Assembly (NCBI RefSeq): GCF_001940225.2
Contig: NZ_CP135164.1
Location: forward strand, 1,302,001 to 1,366,000
DNA length: 64,000 nt
Source: Roseburia sp. 499
Lineage (GTDB): Bacteria; Bacillota; Clostridia; Lachnospirales; Lachnospiraceae
Direction: 5' to 3'
Below, one piece after another: positions 26,272-34,680 of the stretch; position 1 is the stretch's first letter, and every line of letters begins with the position of its first letter. The translations under genes were made by a program, and so were the position numbers. The notes under the pieces are model-generated. The model worked only from the letters and a program-made list of their open reading frames with translations, searched no databases and was not told the origin of the DNA.

Positions 26272-27060
26272 ATGAGCGTTCAGTTGTTGGACAAAACAAG
26301 AAAAATTAATAAACTGTTGCATAATAATAATTCCTCGAAAGTAGTCTTTAATGATATTTGCGAAGTATTAACGGAGATTCTTGAATCTAATATTTTGGTT
26401 ATTAGTAAAAAAGGAAAGGTACTGGGAACAAGTACCTGTGAGGGAACCGAAGAAATTACAGAGCTGATTGCTGACGAGGTAGGAGGTTTCATTGATCCAT
26501 TATTAAATGAACGTCTTCTTGGTATTTTGTCTACGAAAGAAAATGTAAATCTGGAAACATTAGGATTTGTTTCGGAGGATGTGAAAAAGTATCGTGCAAT
26601 TATCACACCGATAGATATTGCAGGCGAACGCCTAGGAACCCTTTTTGTATATCGTCTGGAAAGACAGTATGATATTGATGATATTATATTGAGTGAATAT
26701 GGTACTACAGTAGTTGGGTTGGAAATGATGCGTTCTGTAAATGAAGAAAGTGCAGAAGAGAGCCGTAAGGTTCAAATTGTTCGTTCTGCGATTAGTACAC
26801 TTTCTTTTTCGGAATTAGAAGCCATTACCCACATTTTTGATGAAATGGATGGCAAGGAAGGGATTTTGGTAGCAAGTAAGATTGCTGATCGTGTTGGAAT
26901 CACCAGAAGTGTTATTGTCAATGCGTTACGCAAATTCGAAAGTGCCGGTGTTATTGAATCCCGTTCTTCCGGAATGAAGGGAACCTATATTAAGGTTTTG
27001 AATGATGTAGTGTTCGATGAATTGGAAAAGGTAAAAAAACAGAATATGAATCATAACTAG
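26272..27060 (+). CDS. codY: GTP- and branched-chain-amino-acid-sensing global repressor
   Basis: 262 aa, usual CodY length. The N-terminal GAF-like sensor occupies about residues 1-155 (LLDKTRKINKLL, ITPIDIAGERLGTLFVYRL). The C-terminal winged helix is nearly canonical, with ASKIADRVGITRSVIVNAL then SAGVIESRSSGMKGTYIKVL. CodY represses metabolic and motility genes when nutrients are plentiful. Its place just before flgB is the same as in B. subtilis. RBS AGGAGG, own promoter, and a terminator after it. Confidence 0.95.
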   Translation: MSVQLLDKTRKINKLLHNNNSSKVVFNDICEVLTEILESNILVISKKGKVLGTSTCEGTEEITELIADEVGGFIDPLLNERLLGILSTKENVNLETLGFVSEDVKKYRAIITPIDIAGERLGTLFVYRLERQYDIDDIILSEYGTTVVGLEMMRSVNEESAEESRKVQIVRSAISTLSFSELEAITHIFDEMDGKEGILVASKIADRVGITRSVIVNALRKFESAGVIESRSSGMKGTYIKVLNDVVFDELEKVKKQNMNHN

Positions 27061-27071
27061 AATATGAGACT

Positions 27072-27105
27072 GGAGATTTATAGCACAACTGTAAATCTCC
27101 TTTTT
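27072..27105 (+). terminator. codY terminator
   Basis: 12-bp stem GGAGATTTATAG / CTGTAAATCTCC (one G-T pair), 5-base loop CACAA, then T5. It separates codY from the fla/che operon. Confidence 0.88.
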
Positions 27106-27276
27106 ATATACAAAAAAATCCATACTAAACTCCATATCCTTTTGATGGCAATTGTGTATGGAGGTCCATAGTAGATAAGAAAAAAAGTATGGTGTATAAT
27201 CTTACCGCAAATTGTGTTTGATTTGACAAAAAACTACAATATCGTGTAAAAAAACAGAAAAAACACTAAAAAATAC
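27106..27276. other. Upstream regulatory region of the fla/che operon
   Basis: No ORF. Contains the inverted repeat CTCCATA (27130-27136) / TATGGAG (27157-27163) and, overlapping it, the near-palindrome TATGGAGGTCCATA (27157-27170), plausible operator-type symmetry for an unknown regulator. A second TATAAT occurs at about 27195. No known riboswitch fold is evident. Confidence 0.4.
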
Positions 27277-27304
27277 TTGCAAAATTGTATAGATAATTTA
27301 TAAT
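27277..27304 (+). promoter_or_regulatory. Sigma-A-type promoter of the fla/che operon
   Basis: TTGCAA (27277-27282), 16-base spacer, TATAAT (27299-27304), 46 bases before flgB. This gives vegetative expression of the superoperon, including sigD at its far end. Confidence 0.75.
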
Positions 27305-27349
27305 AAAATAGAGTAGGGTAATGGTACTAAGTACGAAAGGAGTAATGGG

Positions 27350-27739
27350 ATGTTTAGCAGTGATATTTATAATTATATCAACGTTATGGATAAAGCAGCA
27401 GATGCTACATGGTTAAGACAGACTGCTATTAGTAATAATATTGCGAATCAGAGTACACCGGGATATAAGCGTCAGGATGTGGATTTTGAAGGGACATTGG
27501 AGAGGGAATTGAATAAGTCAAAATATACATCTTTGGATAGTAAGGTGAAGAATTTACATTTAAACCATTTGAATGTAGAGACATATACAGATTCATCCAA
27601 CTATTCTTATCGACTTGATCGAAATAATGTGGATCCTGAGCAGGAATATGCAGAACTGGCATCTGCACAGATTCGATATAGCGCATTGATTGATAGTATG
27701 AATAGCGAGTATGCGAGAATAAAGAGCGTTATTAAGTAG
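27350..27739 (+). CDS. flgB: Flagellar proximal rod protein FlgB
   Basis: 129 aa rod subunit exported by the flagellar type III apparatus. The family signature is the N-terminal helix followed by QTAISNNIANQSTPGYKRQDVDFE, and the C-terminal helix ASAQIRYSALIDSMNSEYARI. First gene of the operon; RBS GAAAGGAG before ATG 27350. Confidence 0.93.
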   Translation: MFSSDIYNYINVMDKAADATWLRQTAISNNIANQSTPGYKRQDVDFEGTLERELNKSKYTSLDSKVKNLHLNHLNVETYTDSSNYSYRLDRNNVDPEQEYAELASAQIRYSALIDSMNSEYARIKSVIK

Positions 27740-27778
27740 CAGATAGCTGAAACAATATAAAATTGGGAGGAATTCAAT

Positions 27779-28219
27779 ATGTCATTATTTCAGTCTTTTA
27801 ATATCAACGCGTCTGGTATGACAGCCCAGCGCTTTCGTATGGATGTCATTTCTGAAAATGTTGCTAACGTAAATACCACAAGAACGGAAAATGGAACTCC
27901 ATATAGAAGAAAAATTGTTACTTTCGAAGAAAAGGATGTAACATCTTTTAGTAAGGTGTTGGAAAATACCAGAAATGCTTATGTTGGAAATGGAGTAAAG
28001 GTATCTAGTGTAAAGGAAGATACAGAATCAGATTATATTAAGAAATATGACCCATCTCATCCGGATGCGGACGAAGATGGCTATGTGTCGTATCCGAATG
28101 TAAATATTGTAACGGAGATGACGAATATGATAGATGCAAGCCGTTCCTATGAGGCGAACGTAACTGCATTTCAGACCAGCAAGTCGATTGCTATGAAGGG
28201 GCTTGAATTAGGTAAATAA
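27779..28219 (+). CDS. flgC: Flagellar proximal rod protein FlgC
   Basis: 146 aa rod protein. The N-terminal FNINASGMTAQRFRMDVIS with ENVANVNTTRTENGTPYRRK, and the C-terminal EMTNMIDASRSYEANVTAFQ, are the rod/hook family ends that polymerise in the rod. RBS GGGAGGAA. Follows flgB as in all Firmicutes fla/che operons. Confidence 0.94.
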   Translation: MSLFQSFNINASGMTAQRFRMDVISENVANVNTTRTENGTPYRRKIVTFEEKDVTSFSKVLENTRNAYVGNGVKVSSVKEDTESDYIKKYDPSHPDADEDGYVSYPNVNIVTEMTNMIDASRSYEANVTAFQTSKSIAMKGLELGK

Positions 28220-28240
28220 TTTGTTAAGGAGGCTTTTTAG

Positions 28241-28552
28241 ATGGATATAACATCATTAACAGGAATTGATTCCAGTTATATTAAAAACGCGGCAATTGAG
28301 AGTCAGAATCTCAAGACAGAGGATTCCAGCTTTAGTAGCGTGTTACAGTCAGCAAAGGATATGCTGAATGAGACCAGTGAATTGCAGAATGCTGCGGAAG
28401 AAGCGGAAATGCAGTTTATGTTAGGATATGCAACCAATACCCATGACTTGCAGGCGGCTCAGGAAAAGGCGGATATTGCATTGAATTACACAATTGCAGT
28501 ACGTGATAAAATGCTGGAAGCATATAAGGAAATAATGAATATGCAGATTTGA
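28241..28552 (+). CDS. fliE: Flagellar hook-basal body complex protein FliE
   Basis: 103 aa adaptor joining the MS-ring to the proximal rod. The helical C-terminal half reads DLQAAQEKADIALNYTIAVR with an MLEAYKEIMNMQI end, which is diagnostic. The N-terminal half is variable. RBS AAGGAGG. Confidence 0.92.
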   Translation: MDITSLTGIDSSYIKNAAIESQNLKTEDSSFSSVLQSAKDMLNETSELQNAAEEAEMQFMLGYATNTHDLQAAQEKADIALNYTIAVRDKMLEAYKEIMNMQI

Positions 28553-28583
28553 TTTTATGCAGGTAGATGAGTAGGAGAAGCAG

Positions 28584-30188
28584 ATGGACAAGATAAAAGA
28601 AATTCCCCAAAAAGTGTTGGAATGGTGGAACAAATTTTCTGTAAAACAAAAGACATTGATTGCTAGTATTGTAGTGTTTGTTATAATTGGATTGGTGGTT
28701 GTTGGAAAAATAGTTACTACTCCAACTATGGTGACAATACGAGAATGTGAGAATACAAAAGAAGCAGGCGAGGTAAAGGAACTGCTGGAGAGTGAAGGAA
28801 TTAGCTATACTACTTCGGATGATGGATTAGTTTTCAAGGTTAATTCAAAAGAACAGGCAGATGCGGCTATTCTATTAGGCGAAAATGGCATACCTGCAAC
28901 TACATATGAGTTGAGTAATGTATTTGATGGAGGATTTAGTACTACAGAAGCAGACAAGTCCAAGAAGTATCAGTTATATTTAGAAGAACAGATTGCAGAA
29001 CAACTTCAGGAACTTGATTCTGTAGAGTCTGCGAAGGTGAAACTGAACATGCCGGTAGATGATGGAACGATATTGGCAAATCAGCAGGATACTTATGCAG
29101 CGATCACATTATCTCTGAGTGACAAAAATGCGGTTGATGAGGAAACAGCGGCAGGACTTGCTAAATGGATAGCAACTGCGATTGGAAATGAAGATACCAA
29201 TAATGTTTCTATTATGGATACAGCAGGAAATATGTTATTTATGGGAGCAGATTCCGGAAGTTCTATGGGAACTGCAACTTCTCAGCTCTCTTATCAGAGC
29301 AAAGCTGAGAATATTGTGAAGTCAAAAGTAAAAGAAGTAGTACTTGGAACCAGCGTGTACGATAATGTATCTGTTGCCCCAAATTTGGTTATGAGTTTTG
29401 ATCAGACCAATACAACAGACCATCAGTATTATACAGAAGATGGAGCGGAACATGGACCAATTGATTCTGAAAGTAATTACAGTTCAGAGTCAACAGGAGG
29501 AAGTGCAGGAGTACCTGGTACTGATTCAAATGATGACACAACGTATATGATAGAAGATGGTTCAGTATCTTCCCAGACAATTACAGATGAGACAAAACAA
29601 TATAAGACAAGTGAAAAGATTACAGATACTACGGGAGCAATTGGAAATATCGATTACGATGCCTCTTCTTTGACGTTGGTGGCAACACAGTATCACATTT
29701 ATGATGAAGATGCACTGCGTGCAAGCGGTGAGCTGGATGACAAGACTTTTGATGAGTTTGTAGCGGAAAATCGTGATAAAGTGAAACTGGATGTGGATCA
29801 GGATTTCGTAGAAATGGTATCCCGTGCAACTGGTTTTTCGGAGGATAACATTAAGATTGTAGCATATGAAGTGCCGTTTTTTAATTATTCAGATGGTAGT
29901 GGTAAAGGTATTATGGACTATCTTCCATTGATTATCGCGGTAGTGATTATGCTGATGTTGGGATTTGTAGTATTCCGTAGCACGAGAAAAGAACAGTTGG
30001 AGGAAGTGGAACCGGAACTTTCTGTGGAATCATTGCTTTCTTCTACAAAAGAGGCACAGGAGACATTGGAAGATATTGGATTTGCGGAGAAGTCTGAAAC
30101 CCGCATTTTAATAGAAAAATTCGTGGATGAGAATCCAGAAGCGGCAGCTTCGCTGCTTAGAAACTGGCTGAATGAGGAGTGGGAATAA
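28584..30188 (+). CDS. fliF: Flagellar MS-ring protein FliF
   Basis: 534 aa inner-membrane ring protein. The first membrane segment is at about residues 24-47 (TLIASIVVFVIIGLVVVGKI) and the second at about 450-470 (YLPLIIAVVIMLMLGFVVF). Between them lies the periplasmic-type region with SecretinN/RBM repeats (YQLYLEEQIAEQLQELDSVE). The short cytosolic tail ends with RNWLNEEWE, the FliG-binding element. Confidence 0.94.
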   Translation: MDKIKEIPQKVLEWWNKFSVKQKTLIASIVVFVIIGLVVVGKIVTTPTMVTIRECENTKEAGEVKELLESEGISYTTSDDGLVFKVNSKEQADAAILLGENGIPATTYELSNVFDGGFSTTEADKSKKYQLYLEEQIAEQLQELDSVESAKVKLNMPVDDGTILANQQDTYAAITLSLSDKNAVDEETAAGLAKWIATAIGNEDTNNVSIMDTAGNMLFMGADSGSSMGTATSQLSYQSKAENIVKSKVKEVVLGTSVYDNVSVAPNLVMSFDQTNTTDHQYYTEDGAEHGPIDSESNYSSESTGGSAGVPGTDSNDDTTYMIEDGSVSSQTITDETKQYKTSEKITDTTGAIGNIDYDASSLTLVATQYHIYDEDALRASGELDDKTFDEFVAENRDKVKLDVDQDFVEMVSRATGFSEDNIKIVAYEVPFFNYSDGSGKGIMDYLPLIIAVVIMLMLGFVVFRSTRKEQLEEVEPELSVESLLSSTKEAQETLEDIGFAEKSETRILIEKFVDENPEAAASLLRNWLNEEWE

Positions 30189-30191
30189 GCA

Positions 30192-31205
30192 ATGGCAGGT
30201 AAAACAGAAGAAATGAATGGAGTTCAGAAGGCGGCAATACTGCTGATTACATTAGGACCAGAAAAATCGGCAGCTATTTTCAAACATCTGAAGGAAGAAG
30301 AAATTGAAGAGTTGACATTAGAAATTGCAAATACCAGAAGTGTAGCGCCTCAAACCAAAGAAGATATTTTGAATGAATTTTATCAGGTGTGCCTGGCACA
30401 GCAATATATTGCTGAAGGTGGTATTGGTTATGCGAAGGAACTGTTGGAAAAAGCATTGGGAGAAGAACGTGCTCAGAATGTTATTTCTAAGTTGACGGCA
30501 TCTTTGCAGGTACGTCCTTTCGAATTTGTGCGTAAGACAGAGCCAAGTCAGTTACTGAACTTTATTCAGGATGAACACCCTCAGACAATAGCAATGATTT
30601 TGTCGTATTTGTCTTCAGGGCAGGCGGCAATGATTATTGGTGCATTGCCACCGGAAAAACAGGCAGATGTAGCAAAGCGTATCGCATTAATGGATCGAAC
30701 ATCACCGGATGTTATTAAGGAAGTGGAACGCGTATTGGAAAGAAAACTTTCTTCTTTAGTAAATCAGGATTACACCATTGTTGGTGGTGTAGATGCTATC
30801 GTAGGCATTTTGAATACGGTAGATAGAGCAACTGAAAAACATATTATGGAATCTCTGGAAATTGAAGAACCAGAATTGGCAGATGAAATCCGTAAGAAGA
30901 TGTTCGTATTTGAAGATATTCTTCTTCTGGATGACAGAGCAATCCAGCGTGTACTTCGTGATGTAGACAATAATGATTTGGGTGTTGCATTAAAGGCGGC
31001 GAATGAAGAAGTACAGAATGTTGTCTTTAAAAATATGTCTAAACGTTTGGCAGCCATGATTAAGGAAGATATGGAATTCATGGGACCGGTTCGTATGAAG
31101 GATGTAGAAGAAGCACAGCAGAAGATTGTTGGTATTATTCGTAAGCTGGAGGATTCAGCAGAAATTGTAATCTCCAGAGGTGGAGGTGACGAAATCGTTG
31201 TCTAA
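30192..31205 (+). CDS. fliG: Flagellar motor switch protein FliG
   Basis: 337 aa switch protein transmitting stator torque to the MS-ring. It shows the N-terminal KAAILLITLGPEKSA, the EHPQT motif (QDEHPQTIAMILSYL), and the C-terminal torque helix region MFVFEDILLLDDRAIQRVLR. Only 3 bases after fliF. Confidence 0.95.
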   Translation: MAGKTEEMNGVQKAAILLITLGPEKSAAIFKHLKEEEIEELTLEIANTRSVAPQTKEDILNEFYQVCLAQQYIAEGGIGYAKELLEKALGEERAQNVISKLTASLQVRPFEFVRKTEPSQLLNFIQDEHPQTIAMILSYLSSGQAAMIIGALPPEKQADVAKRIALMDRTSPDVIKEVERVLERKLSSLVNQDYTIVGGVDAIVGILNTVDRATEKHIMESLEIEEPELADEIRKKMFVFEDILLLDDRAIQRVLRDVDNNDLGVALKAANEEVQNVVFKNMSKRLAAMIKEDMEFMGPVRMKDVEEAQQKIVGIIRKLEDSAEIVISRGGGDEIVV

Positions 31206-32016
31206 TTTGTATAAACAAAGATATGTGGTGACGGACGGAAATGGAGCCAGGATTATCAATTCAAATGCGTTGGTAGCAGAAAAATTAGACGAGTTGGCAA
31301 GAAAGACACAGAGCCTGGATCAGGGGATACCTGATAAAGATGGATTTGTAGCTGGTCTTAGCATAGAAGCGGTAGAGGTAATTCCGAAGGAAGAAGCGCT
31401 CTCTATGGAAGAAGTGCTAGAACAGAAATCAGCTGAAGCAGAAGAAATTCTGGAAAAAGCAAATGAACAGGCAAAGGAAACTGTGGAGACAGCAAATCAG
31501 CAGGCAGAAGCAATTCGCCAGCAGGCGCAGGAGGAAGGGTACAATCAGGGGCTTTCCGAAGGCAGACAACAGGCACAGGAAGAATTGGAAGAACTTCGTC
31601 GCCAGATAGATGACGAGAGAAAAGCAATGCAAGAGGAGTATCAGCAGCAGCTAAAGGAATTGGAGCCGATGCTGGTAGGTGTTATTGCAGATGTATTTGA
31701 ACAGGTGTTTCATGTGCAGTTTGATGATAAAAAAGAAATTTTGATTTATCTGATACAGAAGACAATCCTAGAAATTGAAGATGCAAAGGAATTTCAGGTA
31801 AAGGTTGGAATAGATAATTTCACTTTTCTGGAAGACCATATCAATGAGATTCGTGAGAAGGTAGGACAGTCTGTAAAGATAGAAATTATGGCAGATGCCA
31901 GCATGAAGGATGGACAATGTGTCATAGAAACAGATTCCGGTGTTTTTGACTGTGGAAGAGATATTCAGCTTGAGAATCTGATAAAGACATTACGTTCCTT
32001 AAGTTTGCGAGGATAG
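31198..32016 (+). CDS. fliH: Flagellar export ATPase regulator FliH
   Basis: 272 aa with a TTG start at 31198, chosen because GGAGGTG at 31182-31188 sits 9 bases upstream; an in-frame GTG at 31180 lacks a good site. It overlaps fliG by 8 bases. The middle is a long Glu/Gln-rich coiled coil (about 65-160), and the C-terminal domain (MLVGVIADVFEQVFHVQF) resembles the V-ATPase E-like stator. It binds FliI and inhibits or docks it at the export gate. Confidence 0.85.
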   Translation: MSNLYKQRYVVTDGNGARIINSNALVAEKLDELARKTQSLDQGIPDKDGFVAGLSIEAVEVIPKEEALSMEEVLEQKSAEAEEILEKANEQAKETVETANQQAEAIRQQAQEEGYNQGLSEGRQQAQEELEELRRQIDDERKAMQEEYQQQLKELEPMLVGVIADVFEQVFHVQFDDKKEILIYLIQKTILEIEDAKEFQVKVGIDNFTFLEDHINEIREKVGQSVKIEIMADASMKDGQCVIETDSGVFDCGRDIQLENLIKTLRSLSLRG

Positions 32017-32021
32017 ATAAC

Positions 32022-33326
32022 GTGGGATATAATATCGAGAAATATCGTCAATTGACAGAACATAAATTTTACAGAAATCTGGGAAAAGTGGTAAAAATCG
32101 TAGGTCTTACCATAGAATCAGTAGGACCGAGCGCAAAGCTAAATGACCTGTGTCGTATTATAATTGATCCCAAAGAGGACATTTCCGTAATGGCAGAGGT
32201 GGTTGGATTTCGAGATAAGCGATTGCTCCTTATGCCTTATGATAGTGTGGAAGGATTAGGAGTAGGATGTATCGTAGAAAATACGGGGCATCCTTTATCT
32301 GTTTCTGTAGGAGAGGAATTGCTGGGACATACTCTTGACGGTATGGGAAGACCAACTGATATTGAAGAATTAATTACGGAAAAAGAATATCCGGTAGAAG
32401 CAGCACCACCGGATCCGATGGCAAGAAAAATTATTGATGAAGTTCTGCCATTGGGAGTAAAGGCAGTAGATGGTCTTATTACAGTAGGAAAAGGACAAAG
32501 AATTGGAATTTTTGCAGGTTCCGGAGTGGGAAAGAGTACACTGCTTGGTATGTTTGCGCGTAATACCAGGGCTGATATAAATGTAATTGCACTGATAGGA
32601 GAACGTGGCCGAGAGGTCCGGGAATTTATCGAAAGAGATATGGGAGAAGAAGGAATGAAACGTTCCGTTGTAATAGTGGCAACTTCTGACCGTCCGGCAC
32701 TGATTCGAAACAAAGCGGCGAAAACGGCTACAGCTATTGCAGAGTACTTTAGAGATCAGGGGAAAGATGTTCTTCTTATGATGGACTCCTTGACTCGTTT
32801 TTCTATGGCTCAAAGAGAGATTGGATTGGCTTCAGGAGAACCACCGGTTACAAGGGGATATCCACCAAGTGTATATTCCGAGATGCCGAAACTTCTGGAA
32901 AGGGCAGGAAATTCTGATAAAGGTTCTATTACCGGATTATATACAGTCTTAGTAGATGGTGATGATTTTAATGAACCTATTACAGATACAGCAAGAAGTA
33001 TTTTGGATGGGCATATCATGTTAGATCGAAAGCTTGCACATAAAAATCATTATCCAGCCATTGATGTATTGCAGAGTATTTCTCGTGTTATGAGTTCTAT
33101 TGTGAATTCAGAGCATAAAGCGGCAGCAGGAAATCTAAAGAATGTGTTGGCAACTTATCAGGAAGCGGAAGATTTAATCAATATTGGAGCTTATAAGAAA
33201 GGTTCTAATAGTAATATTGATTATGCCATTGAAAAAATAGATACTGTAAATGAATTTTTACTGCAGGAAACTCATGAAAAATTCTCCTTTGAAGAAATTG
33301 TGGAGAAGTTGGAAGCTTTATTTTAA
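32022..33326 (+). CDS. fliI: Flagellum-specific ATPase FliI
   Basis: 434 aa F1-beta-like ATPase powering or unfolding export substrates. Walker A FAGSGVGKST, RGREVREFIERDMG, the Walker B region VLLMMDSLTRFSMAQRE and SGEPPVTRGYPPSVYSEMP are all intact. GTG start at 32022 with GAGGA upstream, 5 bases after fliH. Confidence 0.95.
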   Translation: MGYNIEKYRQLTEHKFYRNLGKVVKIVGLTIESVGPSAKLNDLCRIIIDPKEDISVMAEVVGFRDKRLLLMPYDSVEGLGVGCIVENTGHPLSVSVGEELLGHTLDGMGRPTDIEELITEKEYPVEAAPPDPMARKIIDEVLPLGVKAVDGLITVGKGQRIGIFAGSGVGKSTLLGMFARNTRADINVIALIGERGREVREFIERDMGEEGMKRSVVIVATSDRPALIRNKAAKTATAIAEYFRDQGKDVLLMMDSLTRFSMAQREIGLASGEPPVTRGYPPSVYSEMPKLLERAGNSDKGSITGLYTVLVDGDDFNEPITDTARSILDGHIMLDRKLAHKNHYPAIDVLQSISRVMSSIVNSEHKAAAGNLKNVLATYQEAEDLINIGAYKKGSNSNIDYAIEKIDTVNEFLLQETHEKFSFEEIVEKLEALF

Positions 33327-33342
33327 AAGTAGGGAATGATGT

Positions 33343-33792
33343 ATGGCAAAATTTACATATAAGATGCAGAATATTCTTGATATTAAATATAAGCTAGAAA
33401 CTCAGGCTAAGACTTCTTTTTCTATCGCAGCAGCGACTCTAGATAAGGAAGAAGAAAAATTGGCAGAATTGAATCTGCGAAAGTGGAATTACGAGAATGA
33501 AGCACGAAAACTAGTTGCGGATAAACTCGATTTTCAAGCAATCAAGGTGAATAGGGCAGCTATTGAGAATATGAAAGGTGCCATACGAAGCCAAACATTA
33601 GCAGTGCATGTGGCTCAGCGAAATCTGGAAAGTGCCAGAAAACATCTTCAGGAAGTGATGACGGAGAGAAAAACACATGAAAAGCTGAAAGAAAAGGCAT
33701 TTGATGAATTTAAGAAAGAAATTGAAAAAAACGAAAGCAAGGCAGTGGACGAACTGGTAAGTTTTACCCATAATCATGCCAAGAATGAATAA
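33343..33792 (+). CDS. fliJ: Flagellar export chaperone FliJ
   Basis: 149 aa, almost entirely a charged coiled coil (MQNILDIKYKLETQAKTSFS ... AKNE). Position directly after fliI and length identify it as FliJ, the gamma-subunit-like stalk of the export ATPase. Sequence conservation in this family is low, so the call rests largely on context. Confidence 0.85.
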   Translation: MAKFTYKMQNILDIKYKLETQAKTSFSIAAATLDKEEEKLAELNLRKWNYENEARKLVADKLDFQAIKVNRAAIENMKGAIRSQTLAVHVAQRNLESARKHLQEVMTERKTHEKLKEKAFDEFKKEIEKNESKAVDELVSFTHNHAKNE

Positions 33793-33805
33793 GGTGGTGA
33801 ACAGC

Positions 33806-34645
33806 ATGGCAGCAGAAGAAGTAATGGAACAAGAAGAAAAAAGCGTAGATAAAAAGGCAGAGAAGAAAGCCGCCAGAGCAAAGAAAAAGGAAGAAAAAGA
33901 AGCGAAGAAAAAAGCAAAGGACGAGGAAAATACAGAAGAAGAGTCTGGTGGAAGTCGCATAGCAGTTGTAGCTGTGACGATTGCTTTTATTGCTGTCTGG
34001 CTTGGAATTTTGGTATTGGTAATTAAGACTGATATTGGAGGATTTGGTTCGACTGTGTTACAACCAATTTTAAAAGATGTACCTTATGTGAATAAGATTC
34101 TTCCGGATACGGCAGAGGAAGAGACTGTAGATGCGCAGTATCCGTATACAACGTTGGATGAAGCAATTGCCAGAATTAAGGAATTAGAGGTACAGTTGGC
34201 AGATGCACAGTCTCAGACGAATGCAAGTTCTGATAACGTAGAACAGTTGCAGTCAGAAGTGGCAAGATTGAAAGAGTTTGAGGAACAGCAAGCAGCTTTT
34301 GAAGAGGAAAAAACAAAATTCTACAAAGAGGTTGTATTTGCAGATAATGCACCCGATATAAGTGAATATAGAGCTTATTATGAAAGCATCGATCCCGCCA
34401 ATGCGGAAATTCTATATAAACAGGTAGTAGAGCAGGAAGAAGCGGATGCCAAAATTCAGGAATATGCAGATACTTATGCTCAGATGAAGCCAAAACAGGC
34501 AGCTGCTATTATGGAACAGATGACAGATAATTTGGACTTGGTAGCAAAAATTTTGCAGAATATGGATACGTCTGCTAGAGGTGCTATTCTTGGCGCTATG
34601 GATTCGGAGGTAGCAGCCCGAGTTACAAAAATCATGGAGCCTTAA
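33806..34645 (+). CDS. MotE-family (YlxF-like) flagellar operon membrane protein
   Basis: 279 aa. ATG 33806 has AAGGTGG at 33791-33797. The N-terminus is a very Lys/Glu-rich cytosolic head (about 1-50), then one membrane segment (IAVVAVTIAFIAVWLGILVL), then a coiled coil and a C-terminal MgtE-N-like domain (YAQMKPKQAAAIMEQMTDNL, ILGAMDSEVAARVTKI). This architecture and the place between fliJ and fliK correspond to B. subtilis YlxF and the MotE family. In rhizobia MotE assists a stator protein; the role here is unknown. Confidence 0.8.
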   Translation: MAAEEVMEQEEKSVDKKAEKKAARAKKKEEKEAKKKAKDEENTEEESGGSRIAVVAVTIAFIAVWLGILVLVIKTDIGGFGSTVLQPILKDVPYVNKILPDTAEEETVDAQYPYTTLDEAIARIKELEVQLADAQSQTNASSDNVEQLQSEVARLKEFEEQQAAFEEEKTKFYKEVVFADNAPDISEYRAYYESIDPANAEILYKQVVEQEEADAKIQEYADTYAQMKPKQAAAIMEQMTDNLDLVAKILQNMDTSARGAILGAMDSEVAARVTKIMEP

Positions 34646-34680
34646 GAATAAATAAAATAAAGAAGAAAGGAGGAAAAGGG

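Noticed and set aside
27283-27298. CodY box in the flgB promoter
   Set aside because: The best match (AATTGTATAGATAAT) differs from AATTTTCWGAAAATT at about six positions, too many to claim.
27106-27349. Cyclic-di-GMP riboswitch before the fla/che operon
   Set aside because: I cannot find the conserved core or a consistent fold; only short palindromes are visible.
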